Made by a program: the position numbers and the translations under genes. From Clostridia bacterium (GTDB lineage: Bacteria > Bacillota > Clostridia > Oscillospirales > Acutalibacteraceae), in contig JAKSQM010000002.1 of the NCBI GenBank assembly GCA_024404115.1, positions 62,001 through 126,000 on the forward strand: a DNA stretch of 64,000 nt. The letters run 5' to 3'. Position 1 is the stretch's first letter; each line of letters begins with the position of its first letter. Positions 32,847 through 41,992 of the stretch are shown in pieces. The notes beneath the pieces were generated by a model. The model was not told the DNA's origin, did not search any database, and saw only the letters and a program-made list of their open reading frames with translations.

Positions 32847-34607
32847 TCAATCATCCTTTGCTTTTGTTAAATAATCTAACGGGTTTGCATAAGCACCGTT
32901 ATACATAATTTCAAAGTGCAGGTGAGGGCCTGTTGAGTTGCCCGTTGAGCCTACCTGCGCAATTGTCTGTCCCTGCTCAACCTTGTCGCCAACCTGAACA
33001 ACAATAGAATCCGCAAGGCAATGACCGTATCTTGTCTTAATGCCGTTGCCGTGGTCAATCAGCACGCTGTAGCCATAGCCTGTGTTACCCGATGTTACCT
33101 GCTCAACTGTACCTGCGGCAGATGCAACAACAGGTTTGCCAAGAGCCGCCGCACCGCTTATATCAAGTCCACGGTGGAAGTTTGGCTCATCATAAAGCAT
33201 TCTGTAGCCAAAGGGAGATGTAACATAGTCAACACCGATAGTTGGCCAGATGAACACTGCACTGCTGTCGCCTGTAATATCTGCAAGGGAGGGGATTGGC
33301 TTTGTGCCAACATAAATCTTCTCTGCAACAGGCTTTTTAGTAACAACAGAGCTGATTTCTTTTTCAGAAACCTTAACACCGTTGACATAGGTAATAAGGC
33401 TCGTTGTCTTTTTCTTGCCGTTTTTGCCCTCTTTAACTGTTTTTGATGTGCCAACATAAAGGGCATCTGTCTTGTATTTGATTGTTTTAAATTTAATGCT
33501 CTTAGTCTGTGTAACCGTTTCAGAAACAGAAATATTTATGAACGGAATACTTCTGATAACGTTAACTTTTTTGCCAATAGAAATTGCAGTGTCTTTTTTC
33601 AAAGATGGGTTGATGGCGTAAAACTGCTCTTCAGAGAGCTTATATTTTGACCTGATAGAGTCGGCAGTATCGCCCAGTTTAACAGTATAAGACATACTTT
33701 CACTCTTTTTGTGGTCTTTGATATACTCCTCAATTTCTTCTGAGGTCATTATTGTTTTTTCAGAATACAGACCTTGAACATAGGTGATTTTCTCTGAAAA
33801 GTCAACAATAAATTTTGAATCGTCAGGGTCAATGCCATTCTCTTTGCAATAATCTGAAATCATATTTTTGAAAACAGATGAAGCGTCGCTTTCGTTCTTA
33901 ACACTGCAAATGAATTTTTCATCAACATAAACTCCGCAGGCGGTAATAAGTCCGCTGTCAGAATTTTCGATAATTTTTTCGCAGATTTCAGTTGAATCGG
34001 TTATTTCATTCTGGCGAACAACAGAAATTTTATATTTTGGCTGAGAAACAACATCACTTGTATATTCCTGACCGCCAAAAGCAAGCCTTTCTTTGATAAT
34101 ATCCTCTGCTTCTCTGAAAACCTGTTCGTTTTCAATGTAGCCGATTTCTTTGTTGTTGTATGTTACCTTTAACGCAAAGTCGTTGTTGTTTATATTTGCA
34201 AAAACTATAAGGCACACAACAGCCGCCACAACAGGCATAACAATGTTGAAGCATGTAATAAGAAACGGTCTGTGCTTGCTGAATGCAGTTTTAATAAATC
34301 TGCGAAGAAGCTTGAATGTGCTTTGCTTTTCGGTTGAATCTGCGTTGCGGTTATTTTTCAGAATTTCTCGTGCATTCTGAAAATCGTAGTGGAAATCGTT
34401 ACGCTGAGCACGAATATTTTTAGTCAGCGTTTTTATGATTTTTTTGAATCCCCAAATGCAGGTTGAACCAACTCTCTTAACAAAAAGCAGGGGAGTGATA
34501 ACAAAGCTTATGAAAAATGATTTTAAACGGACAATAACAGCCGTGCCGAAATTTGCCGTTGTATCATAAAACCTGTCGAGCATTTCTTTTATTTTATCCG
34601 TTTTCAA
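32847..34607 (-). CDS. M23 family metallopeptidase with LysM and G5 domains
   Basis: About 586 residues if started at TTG 34607, which has GGAGGTGA 7 nt upstream; the longer frame to 34637 lacks a ribosome site. The order is: cytosolic N-terminus, one TM (about 112-136), a long extracellular region, LysM (YTVKLGDTADSIRSKYKLSE, about 300-345), a G5 domain (about 355-435), and a C-terminal M23 lysostaphin-type domain with HRGLDISG, RYGH and GPHLHFE zinc motifs (about 470-580). It cuts peptide bridges of peptidoglycan, probably in growth or separation; the TM tethers it and LysM/G5 hold it on the wall. All zinc ligands are present. It is in the ymdB-recG-luxS operon. Confidence 0.92.
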   Translation of the reverse strand: MKTDKIKEMLDRFYDTTANFGTAVIVRLKSFFISFVITPLLFVKRVGSTCIWGFKKIIKTLTKNIRAQRNDFHYDFQNAREILKNNRNADSTEKQSTFKLLRRFIKTAFSKHRPFLITCFNIVMPVVAAVVCLIVFANINNNDFALKVTYNNKEIGYIENEQVFREAEDIIKERLAFGGQEYTSDVVSQPKYKISVVRQNEITDSTEICEKIIENSDSGLITACGVYVDEKFICSVKNESDASSVFKNMISDYCKENGIDPDDSKFIVDFSEKITYVQGLYSEKTIMTSEEIEEYIKDHKKSESMSYTVKLGDTADSIRSKYKLSEEQFYAINPSLKKDTAISIGKKVNVIRSIPFINISVSETVTQTKSIKFKTIKYKTDALYVGTSKTVKEGKNGKKKTTSLITYVNGVKVSEKEISSVVTKKPVAEKIYVGTKPIPSLADITGDSSAVFIWPTIGVDYVTSPFGYRMLYDEPNFHRGLDISGAAALGKPVVASAAGTVEQVTSGNTGYGYSVLIDHGNGIKTRYGHCLADSIVVQVGDKVEQGQTIAQVGSTGNSTGPHLHFEIMYNGAYANPLDYLTKAKDD

Positions 34608-34637
34608 ATCATCACCTCCATAAGAAATTTTTGCCAA

Positions 34638-35102
34638 TTATTTTGTTGGATAAACAAGCATTTCTGGCTTCCAGTTTTTAACAACCTCATACATCATTTT
34701 TGCTTCTTTAACTGCGCCATCAAGGTCATGGTCTTTATAGTTGCCACATTCAGCCTCGCTGACACCTGGGATTTCGTCATCATAATTTCTGATAAAATCA
34801 AATGCGTCAACTGTGATTTTGATAGCTTCTTCCTGTGAAACAGTGTCCCTTAAAAGGAAGTAAAAACCTGTTCTGCATCCCATAGGTCCAAAGTAAATAA
34901 CCTTGTCAGCAAATTCGCAGTTTCTTGCAAATGTGGCAAAAAGATGCTCAATTGTGTGCATTGCGCCATTTTCCATAACAGGCTCTTTGTTGGGCAGTCG
35001 CATACGAATATCATATGTTACAACATCGCCGTCAATGCGTGAAGTGTAAATTCCTTTTGGAAGAATTGTGTGGTCAATCTGAAAGCTTGCAATTTTTTTC
35101 AT
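34638..35102 (-). CDS. luxS: S-ribosylhomocysteine lyase (LuxS)
   Basis: 154 residues from ATG 35102 (GAGG about 9 nt upstream; the ATG at 35111 is too close). The enzyme converts S-ribosylhomocysteine to homocysteine and DPD, the precursor of AI-2, in the activated methyl cycle. The metal motif MHTIEHLFAT (HxxEH) and the second-site GCRTGFY are intact, and the C-terminal GNYKDHDLDGAVKEA matches the family. It starts 11 nt after recG in the same operon. No pfs (SAH nucleosidase) is adjacent. Confidence 0.96.
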   Translation of the reverse strand: MKKIASFQIDHTILPKGIYTSRIDGDVVTYDIRMRLPNKEPVMENGAMHTIEHLFATFARNCEFADKVIYFGPMGCRTGFYFLLRDTVSQEEAIKITVDAFDFIRNYDDEIPGVSEAECGNYKDHDLDGAVKEAKMMYEVVKNWKPEMLVYPTK

Positions 35103-35113
35103 ATTTTTCATCC

Positions 35114-37147
35114 TCAGTTTAGAATTTTATTTTTATTAAAGAGATTGCCTACCGCTTTTTTAAGGTTGGCATTCTCAGGTTTAATTAAATCAGGGTCGTT
35201 TTTAAGCACTTCTTTTGCAAAAGTGTTGGCTTCGTTAAGTGTGAAAGTGTCTGTCAGCATAGCTATTTTCATTTCGGGCAAACCGTGCTGTCTGTTGCCA
35301 AAGAAATCACCAGGTCCTCTTAATTTCAAATCTTCGTCGGCAATTTTAAATCCGTCAGAGGTTTTTGCCATTATTTTAAGTCGGCTGATGGCGGTGTCAT
35401 TTTCAGCATCAGAAATCAGAATACAAGTGGATTTATATTTGCCTCTGCCGATTCTGCCCCTCAGCTGGTGAAGCTGTGAAAGTCCGAAACGCTCCGCATT
35501 TTCAATAATCATAATCACAGCGTTTGGAACATCAACGCCAACTTCAATAACTGTTGTTGAAACAAGAAGTTGAATTTTGCCGCTGACAAAATCCTGCATA
35601 ACCTTGTCTTTATCTTTCGGCTTCATTTTGCCGTGAACAATGCCAACATTATAATCTTTAAATGTAGTTTCAGAAAGCTTTTTTGCAAATTCCTCTGCAC
35701 TTGCCAGCTGAATTACATCACTTTCTTCAACAAGGGGACACACGATATATCCCTGCCTGCCTTCGTCAAGATGCTTTTTAACATAGTTGTATGCTCGCTC
35801 ACGCTTTGTGGAATCCACCGCATATGTTTCAATAGGCTGCCTGCCAGGGGGCAATTCATCAAGAATTGAAATGTCAAGGTCGCCATAAATCATTAGAGCA
35901 AGTGTGCGTGGGATAGGCGTTGCCGACATAACAAGCGTGTGCGGAATATCATCGCCCTTGCCTGTCAGTGCGTTTCGCTGATTAACACCGAAACGGTGCT
36001 GTTCGTCTGTTATAACAAGACCGAGGTTTTTGAAAATAACATCGTCCTGTATCAGTGCATGGGTGCCGATTAAAATATCAATTTCACCTGTTTGCAATTT
36101 TGCTTTTATTTCTCTTTTATTTTTTGCAGTTGTTGAGCCAGTGAGAAGCTGGATATTAAAATCTGTGCTTTCAAAAAACTTTTTAACAGTTGCAAAATGC
36201 TGATTTGCAAGAATCTCAGTGGGTGCCATAAATGCACATTGAAATCCGCTTTTAATAGCTGAGTGAATCAGTGCGGCGGCAACCATTGTTTTACCAGAAC
36301 CAACATCGCCCTGCAATAGCCTGTTCATAACAAAACCGCTGTTCATCTGTTTAAGGCAATCATTTACCGCTCTGCTTTGCGCTTTTGTTGGCTTAAAGGG
36401 GAGTGTGGCATAAAAATCCTCGCTGAAATCATCAATAATAACCTTGCTTTCAGCTTTTTTGATGCCTTTAAGGCTCAGAAGTCCTGTTTGAAGAATGAAA
36501 AGCTCTTCAAAAACAAGCCTGCGTTTTGCTTCTGCAAAATAATCCTCATTTGTGGGGAAGTGAAGCTCTTTAAGGCTTCCATTTATTTCGGGCAGGCACA
36601 GCTTTTCTCTTATATCAAGAGGTACACTATCACTGCACGGCTTCGGGTTTATTTCAAAAACGCTTTTAACAAGCTTTTCAATATATTTCGAGTTGATGCT
36701 TTGACTTTGAGGATAAACAGGGTGAATAATCTTGTTGCCATTGGCTTTGAGAATTTCGGGGGATGACATTTCTTTTTTTGTGAAATTTCCGCCGATTTTG
36801 CCATAGAAAATATATTCTTCGCCCTCGTTAAGGCTTTGAGCAGCAAATTTATTGTTGAAAATTGTGATGTTCAAAACGCCTGTTCCGTCAGTAACTCTTG
36901 TTTTAAAAAGCGTCAGACCTTTTCTGTTTTTTGCGCCAACAGGCTTTTTATCAACAATGGCTTTAACGCAACATTCTTCATCTAAAACAGTGTCAGAAAT
37001 ATTCTTTATTTTACTTAAATTTCTGTATGTTCTTGGATAATAGCGCAACAAATCACCGACGGTGAATATACCGAGCTTTGCAAGTGCTTCTGCACGCTTT
37101 TCACCGACACCTTTGAGATATTGAATGTTGCTGTCTTCGTTAATCAT
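35114..37147 (-). CDS. recG: ATP-dependent DNA helicase RecG
   Basis: About 677 residues. It remodels stalled replication forks and Holliday junctions. The wedge/OB domain is at the N-terminus (LKGVGEKRAEALAKLGI; YYPRTYRNLS), followed by Walker A LLQGDVGSGKTMVAAA (about 285), DEQH (ITDEQHRFGVNQR), motif III VMSATPIPRTLA, motif V/VI ATTVIEVGVDVPNA and QLRGRIGRG. All SF2 motifs are complete. I place the start at ATG 37147 because it precedes the conserved LKGVG region; a frame to 37171 exists. Overlaps the upstream lipoprotein gene by 8 nt. Confidence 0.95.
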   Translation of the reverse strand: MINEDSNIQYLKGVGEKRAEALAKLGIFTVGDLLRYYPRTYRNLSKIKNISDTVLDEECCVKAIVDKKPVGAKNRKGLTLFKTRVTDGTGVLNITIFNNKFAAQSLNEGEEYIFYGKIGGNFTKKEMSSPEILKANGNKIIHPVYPQSQSINSKYIEKLVKSVFEINPKPCSDSVPLDIREKLCLPEINGSLKELHFPTNEDYFAEAKRRLVFEELFILQTGLLSLKGIKKAESKVIIDDFSEDFYATLPFKPTKAQSRAVNDCLKQMNSGFVMNRLLQGDVGSGKTMVAAALIHSAIKSGFQCAFMAPTEILANQHFATVKKFFESTDFNIQLLTGSTTAKNKREIKAKLQTGEIDILIGTHALIQDDVIFKNLGLVITDEQHRFGVNQRNALTGKGDDIPHTLVMSATPIPRTLALMIYGDLDISILDELPPGRQPIETYAVDSTKRERAYNYVKKHLDEGRQGYIVCPLVEESDVIQLASAEEFAKKLSETTFKDYNVGIVHGKMKPKDKDKVMQDFVSGKIQLLVSTTVIEVGVDVPNAVIMIIENAERFGLSQLHQLRGRIGRGKYKSTCILISDAENDTAISRLKIMAKTSDGFKIADEDLKLRGPGDFFGNRQHGLPEMKIAMLTDTFTLNEANTFAKEVLKNDPDLIKPENANLKKAVGNLFNKNKILN

Positions 37148-38735
37148 TGATATTCGTCCATTGGTCAGCATTGCTGAAATAATCTGTTACAGATGACTTG
37201 TCAGCCACGCCCATTGCCTGATTTGAGAAAACATTACCTGTTCTGTAAAGCAAGGGGATAAAGGGGAGGTCATCTTTAAATGTGTTTACAAAAAGTCCTA
37301 TATCAGAAGTGCCAGCCTGATATGCGTTATATGCAACGGCACTGTCTGAATAAGGATTTATACCGTAAGAAAGTGATGCGCCTGCAACGAAAAATCTTGA
37401 AAAATTAAGATTATTTTTCATCATACATTCGCCGATATACATATCGTAACTGCTTGTTGAAAGCACTTTAAAGAAATCATCCTCGTTATATTCATTGATA
37501 TTAACTCTGATGTTGACTTTTGCAAGCTGTTCTTTAATTTTTTTAGCGGCAATTCGCTTGAATTGATTGCTGTTGCAAACTGCAAGGCTGAATTCCAGAA
37601 CCTTAGAAGAATCTTCTTCGTTGTATCTGAAATTGTAAACCATATTCACTTTAGAATAGCCGTTGCTTTCAAGAAGCTCAATTGCATCGTTGGCTGTTTT
37701 CTCTTCGGGAGTAAAAGTCTTTTTTGTTTTGTAATAATCGGGGTGGAAAGGAAGCTCTGTTGGAACACCGTTACCGATAAAGCAGAAATCGCAAAGCTCT
37801 TTTCTGTCAAGAGCATAGCTTATAGCTTTTTTAATAAGCGGATCGTGAAGCATAGGCTTATTGGTGTTGCATACAAGATAAACAAAATTTGGAAGCGTTA
37901 TTGGTGTTGCTTTACCGATAATCTGCGTGTATTCACCAGAAGTGTATGTATCCATAATGAAGTTAATTCTTCCAAGTGAATAGAGCGGACTGATTTTTTC
38001 ATCATCTGCTGTGGCAACAAGACCGATGTTTCTGTGCTTAGGGAAATATCCGCCTAAATGCTTTGTGTTGGCGCAAAGATAATACATATTATTTTTGTTC
38101 ATTGTGAGGAAATATCTGCCGCTGCCAAGAGGAACTTTAAATGTTGCATCTTCATCGCTCAGTGCTGATGTATCGTCAGATTCACTGCCCATTGTTTTGA
38201 TAATGGGGAATGTGAGCAGATTTATAAGGTCAACCTCAAATGTTCTGAACATAAAGGTTATGCTGTTGTTTCCAGTTGCATCAACTCTGTCGAAGTTACT
38301 TAAATCATCCTTGTATCTGTCGCAGGTTTTTGCTGTGTTAAAAGAGTTTACAATGTCGGTAACTGTCAGCGGAGTGCCGTCAGAAAACATAACATCACTT
38401 TTAATTGTAACTACAAGTGTGCTGCCGCTTACCTGCTCACTTTCAGCCACAAGACCCTCTGCCTTGAAGTCATTGCCGACAGTGTAAAGTGAATCATACA
38501 AAAGTGTTGAAAGGTTTTGGTTTGCTTCCGATTCGGCAAGGTACGGGTTAAGTGAATCACCGCTGACATAGGGGAGATTGATGTTAATCTCTTCAACGGG
38601 GGAGTAGTTGTTATCTGCGGCATTTTTGCCTATTGAATTTTTTTCAATAATTTTTGAGGGGTCGAAGCATCCGCATAAAGAAATAATAAATACAAAGACC
38701 ATCGCTAAGGAAATAATTCTCAGTGTTATTTTCAT
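37140..38735 (-). CDS. ABC transporter substrate-binding lipoprotein, family 5 (peptide/nickel type)
   Basis: 531 residues; ATG 38735 is favoured since AGGTGA lies 7 nt upstream. The lipobox is IISLCGC (Cys near 24). Typical SBP_bac_5 landmarks are YNPYLAESEANQNLSTLLYDSL, VVTIKSDVMFSDGTPLTVTDIVNSF, and LVCNTNKPMLHDPLIKKAISYALDRK. Such proteins bind peptides, nickel or similar for an ABC importer. No permease or ATPase genes are adjacent, so it either serves a distant transporter or has a different role. It lies in an operon between ymdB and recG with short overlaps. Confidence 0.88.
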   Translation of the reverse strand: MKITLRIISLAMVFVFIISLCGCFDPSKIIEKNSIGKNAADNNYSPVEEININLPYVSGDSLNPYLAESEANQNLSTLLYDSLYTVGNDFKAEGLVAESEQVSGSTLVVTIKSDVMFSDGTPLTVTDIVNSFNTAKTCDRYKDDLSNFDRVDATGNNSITFMFRTFEVDLINLLTFPIIKTMGSESDDTSALSDEDATFKVPLGSGRYFLTMNKNNMYYLCANTKHLGGYFPKHRNIGLVATADDEKISPLYSLGRINFIMDTYTSGEYTQIIGKATPITLPNFVYLVCNTNKPMLHDPLIKKAISYALDRKELCDFCFIGNGVPTELPFHPDYYKTKKTFTPEEKTANDAIELLESNGYSKVNMVYNFRYNEEDSSKVLEFSLAVCNSNQFKRIAAKKIKEQLAKVNIRVNINEYNEDDFFKVLSTSSYDMYIGECMMKNNLNFSRFFVAGASLSYGINPYSDSAVAYNAYQAGTSDIGLFVNTFKDDLPFIPLLYRTGNVFSNQAMGVADKSSVTDYFSNADQWTNIND

Positions 38736-38737
38736 AT

Positions 38738-39511
38738 TCATTCACCTGCAACGAAATTTTTAACAGATATTGTCCTGCCGCTTTTTTCATCAATTTCAAA
38801 AATACAACCTTCAATGGAGCAGGGGGAATCTGCGTTAATAAATCTTTGGGGTAATCCTGTTTTCAAAGCTTTTATGATTATTTCAGGTTCAACGCCTAAA
38901 ACAGAGTATTCAGGTCCGCACATACCAAGGTCAGTGATATAACCTGTGCCCTTTGGAAGTATCTGCGCATCAGCTGTCTGCACATGGGTGTGAGTGCCAA
39001 AAAATGCAGAAACTCTGCCGTCAGCATAAAAGCCCAGAGCCTTTTTCTCTCCTGTTGCTTCTGCGTGAAAATCAACAATTTTAATTTTGCAGTCTTTGAT
39101 TTTTTCAAGTGCGCTGTCAAGTGCATCAAAGGGGTTTTCACTGCCTTGCATAAATGATTTTCCAAGCAGATTAACAATGCCGATTCTATATCTGCCCATA
39201 TCAACAACTCCGTAGCCGTTGCCAGGGCTTGACGGGTGAATATTGTAAGGGCGGATTATTCTGTCGTTTTCATCAAGGAAAGAATAAATTTCATTTCTTC
39301 TGAAAGTGTGATTTCCGCCTGTGATAAAATCAACACCGCTTGAAAAAAGATGCTCCGCACTGTGTGGCAATATGCCGTTGCCGACTGCCGAGTTTTCACC
39401 GTTGGCAATGCAGAAATCAATATTTTCTTTTCTTTTAATCGCAGGCAGGAGCTTACGCACTTTTTCGCATCCTCCGTTACCCACCACATCACCGAGGGCA
39501 AGAATCTTCAT
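38738..39511 (-). CDS. ymdB: YmdB-family metallophosphoesterase (2',3'-cyclic nucleotide phosphodiesterase)
   Basis: 257 residues, the family size. MKILALGDVVGNGG (D at the metal site), ANGENSAVGNGI, TGGNHTF, VDFHAEATGEK and GTHTHVQTAD are the metal-site motifs of the TIGR00282/YmdB family. In Bacillus YmdB hydrolyses 2',3'-cAMP and affects biofilm and motility decisions; it is often found near rny. Here it heads the ymdB-SBP-recG-luxS-M23-aldolase operon. Confidence 0.93.
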   Translation of the reverse strand: MKILALGDVVGNGGCEKVRKLLPAIKRKENIDFCIANGENSAVGNGILPHSAEHLFSSGVDFITGGNHTFRRNEIYSFLDENDRIIRPYNIHPSSPGNGYGVVDMGRYRIGIVNLLGKSFMQGSENPFDALDSALEKIKDCKIKIVDFHAEATGEKKALGFYADGRVSAFFGTHTHVQTADAQILPKGTGYITDLGMCGPEYSVLGVEPEIIIKALKTGLPQRFINADSPCSIEGCIFEIDEKSGRTISVKNFVAGE

Positions 39512-39541
39512 TAAATCCCAACTTTCATAAAAAATCAGTTT

Positions 39542-39570
39542 ATTATACCAAATTTAAAAAGAATATTCAA
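39542..39570 (-). promoter_or_regulatory. Promoter of the ymdB-recG-luxS operon
   Basis: Minus strand TTGAAT, 17-nt spacer, TATAAT. It would drive six genes down to 31924; no internal terminator was seen. Confidence 0.7.
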
Positions 39571-39628
39571 CCAAAACAGTGAAAAAAATGCCATAATACT
39601 ATTAAATAGGCTTATTTTTTATAAAAAA

Positions 39629-39658
39629 TGTGCCGTCAGAAACGAATCTGACAGCACA
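39629..39658 (-). terminator. Terminator after the ybaK-like gene
   Basis: Stem TGTGCCGTCAGA / TCTGACAGCACA, 6-nt loop, then TTTTTTAT on the minus strand. Confidence 0.85.
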
Positions 39659-39677
39659 AATCTGTTTTTTATTTATT

Positions 39678-40151
39678 TTATTGCTTCGGTTTGCACACAT
39701 CAACCCATTTAACAAATGAGTCTGAATACTTTTGAAGCTCGTCGGGTGTCAGCTTAATTGCACTGTTACTGCTTCCGCAGGCAGGGTAAACAAACTGAAA
39801 TCTTTTAAGCGATTCATCAAGATAAACCTTGCAGCCCTCATTGAGTGCAAAAGGGCAGATACCGCCAACTGCATGACCTGTTTTTTCTAAGGCTTCGTCT
39901 GCTGTGAGCATCTTTGCCTTTAAATGAAACTCCGCTTTATATTTTGCATTGTCAATTTTAACATCGCCAGCGGTGATAATCATAACACATTCACCGTTCA
40001 CATTAAATGTCATAGACTTTGCAATTTTTTCGGGTTCACAGCCAACGGCAATTGCCGCAAGCTCGACAGTTGCACTTGAAACATCAAATTCAAGAATCTG
40101 CTCTTCCATACAGAATTTTTTGAAATATTCTCTGACTTTTTCTATTGCCAT
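39678..40151 (-). CDS. YbaK/EbsC family aminoacyl-tRNA deacylase
   Basis: 157 residues. The YbaK domain is intact: SSATVELAAIAVGCEPEKIAKSMTF, the catalytic-lysine region in the KSMTF segment, GGICPFAL (the GGxxPFG-like motif), and VYLDESLKRFQFVYPACGS. Relatives clear mischarged Cys-tRNA(Pro) or similar in trans. It is co-transcribed downstream of the GH2 gene with a 12-nt gap, although the functions seem unrelated. Confidence 0.9.
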   Translation of the reverse strand: MAIEKVREYFKKFCMEEQILEFDVSSATVELAAIAVGCEPEKIAKSMTFNVNGECVMIITAGDVKIDNAKYKAEFHLKAKMLTADEALEKTGHAVGGICPFALNEGCKVYLDESLKRFQFVYPACGSSNSAIKLTPDELQKYSDSFVKWVDVCKPKQ

Positions 40152-40163
40152 TTTATACCTCCC

Positions 40164-41873
40164 TCAATCCTCAATTGCTGCTTTCTGAGAGTTGATTTCT
40201 TTGAAAATATTCATATCAAATTTTGGTGTTCTGTCATAGCAATAAAGTCCGTTCTGTTCCTGTTCAACATCATAAAGCTGAGTGTAGCAGAAGCCGAACA
40301 TTTTATTGTTGTTAAGAAGTGCTTCTGTAAGACCTTTGTATCTTTCAATAAATTCTTCTTCGGTCTTGGGAGCATTGCCGTAGCCCCATGAGTTTTCGTC
40401 ATTGTTAAGAGTCCATTTTATTCCGCCGTATTCGCTGACAAATGTAGGCTCACCGTTGTATTTCTGAATATCTGAGAAGCGGTCATGAAGCTCGCCAGTT
40501 GCCATAAGCTTATCGTAATTTGTTTTGAATGTTTCAACATCCTGCTCATAATCATGAACATCAAAAATATCTGTTTTAACATGGAAGTTACCGCTTGTAT
40601 CAATGCAGGGTCGGGTTGAATCGAATGCCTTTGTGCAGTCATAAACCATTCTTAAAACATCGTCATACTGTTTGCATCTGTTTCTGTCCCATGTTTCATT
40701 AAACGGGCACCAGCCGATAATTGCAGGGTGGTTGAAATCTCTCTTGATTTCTTCGATCCATTCGGGGAGAATTGTATAAATTGAATCGGCTCTTGTGTGG
40801 TCAAGACCCCAGTTGGGATACTCACCCCATACGATATAACCCATTTTATCGCAGTGATAAAGGAAGCGAGGCTCAAAAATTTTCTCGTGAAGTCTTGCTC
40901 CGTTGAAGCCAGCATCCATAGAAATCTGAATATCTTTAATCATTGCTTCGTCAGAGGGAGCGGTGTAAATTCCGTCTGGATAAAATCCCTGATCAAGCAC
41001 AAGACGCTGGAAAACAGATTTATCATTGAGCATAAATTTCATGCCGTCAAATCTGATTGAACGCAAGCCAAAATAGCTCTTAACTTTATCATCGTTGAAT
41101 TTAAGCTCTAAATCATAAAGGTTGCCCTCGCCGATGTTCCAGAGATACTTGTCTTTAAGGTCAAGGTGAAGATAAACAGTGCCGCCGTTTGTTTTTGAAA
41201 CATCAACGCCCATAACAGTGTTGTTAAACATTGCAACAGCTTCAATAACACCGCTGCCAACAACAACTGCCTGAATGTCAACAGAGCCATTCTCTGCGTT
41301 GGGGTAATACTTAACAGATTCAATGTATTCTTTTTCAGTTGCTTCAAGCCATACTGTCTGCCAGATGCCAGTTGTTCTTGTGTAATGGCATCCGTTAGAT
41401 GGGTAAATCTCGCACTGCTTACCGCTTGACTGGAGAGGACTTCTTGTGTCGTCCTCAGCATAAACTGTCAAAACAAACTTAGACTTTTCGGCGTATTTTG
41501 TAACATCAAAAGAGAATGAAGAGTAACCGCCCTTGTGAGTGCCAACAAGCTCGCCGTCAATAAATACTTTTGTAAAGAAATCACAAGCACCAAAGTGAAG
41601 CACAATTCTTTTTCCAAAAAATCTTTCAGGGATTTCAACTGTGCGTTTGTACCATGCTCCTCTTATAAAATCAGTGTTGCCGATACCTGAAAGCTTGCTC
41701 TCGGGGCAAAATGGAACATTGATTTTTTTATTGAATTTGTATGACGGGTCGCTGTAGCCTTTTGCTTCACCGCTGTTTTCGTTATCATAAATAAAATCCC
41801 ACTGTCCGTTAAGATTAAGCCAGTTTGAGCGTATAAACTGCGGATTGGGATGCTCGTTTCTGTAAATAGACAT
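40164..41873 (-). CDS. Glycoside hydrolase family 2
   Basis: 569 residues. Domain order: jelly-roll sugar-binding domain (SNWLNLNGQWDF..RGAWYKRTVEIPE..LHFGACDF, 1-170), Ig-like domain (about 180-270) and TIM barrel (about 275-560). The acid/base lies in NHPAIIGWCPFNETWDRN (Glu of NE) and the likely nucleophile in GEPTFVSEYGG (Glu). The family covers beta-galactosidase, beta-glucuronidase and beta-mannosidase; the short form without C-terminal domains resembles small beta-galactosidase/glucuronidase types, but I cannot fix the substrate. No signal peptide, so it is cytosolic. Strong AGGAGG ribosome site and its own promoter. Confidence 0.9.
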   Translation of the reverse strand: MSIYRNEHPNPQFIRSNWLNLNGQWDFIYDNENSGEAKGYSDPSYKFNKKINVPFCPESKLSGIGNTDFIRGAWYKRTVEIPERFFGKRIVLHFGACDFFTKVFIDGELVGTHKGGYSSFSFDVTKYAEKSKFVLTVYAEDDTRSPLQSSGKQCEIYPSNGCHYTRTTGIWQTVWLEATEKEYIESVKYYPNAENGSVDIQAVVVGSGVIEAVAMFNNTVMGVDVSKTNGGTVYLHLDLKDKYLWNIGEGNLYDLELKFNDDKVKSYFGLRSIRFDGMKFMLNDKSVFQRLVLDQGFYPDGIYTAPSDEAMIKDIQISMDAGFNGARLHEKIFEPRFLYHCDKMGYIVWGEYPNWGLDHTRADSIYTILPEWIEEIKRDFNHPAIIGWCPFNETWDRNRCKQYDDVLRMVYDCTKAFDSTRPCIDTSGNFHVKTDIFDVHDYEQDVETFKTNYDKLMATGELHDRFSDIQKYNGEPTFVSEYGGIKWTLNNDENSWGYGNAPKTEEEFIERYKGLTEALLNNNKMFGFCYTQLYDVEQEQNGLYCYDRTPKFDMNIFKEINSQKAAIED

Positions 41874-41902
41874 AAACTTCCTCCTAAATTTAATACAGGG
41901 TT

Positions 41903-41931
41903 ATTTTATCATAACAGCACATCTTATGCAA
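41903..41931 (-). promoter_or_regulatory. Promoter of the GH2-ybaK operon
   Basis: Minus strand TTGCAT, 17-nt spacer, TAAAAT. Only 6 nt separate it from the divergent promoter of the ylmH-like gene. Confidence 0.6.
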
Positions 41932-41937
41932 CAGCTA

Positions 41938-41966
41938 TTGTTAAATTTCTCTACATATGGTATAAT
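41938..41966 (+). promoter_or_regulatory. Promoter of the ylmH-like gene
   Basis: TTGTTA, 17-nt spacer, TATAAT. Confidence 0.65.
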
Positions 41967-41992
41967 ACCCGAAAACATTTCAGGGTGATTGT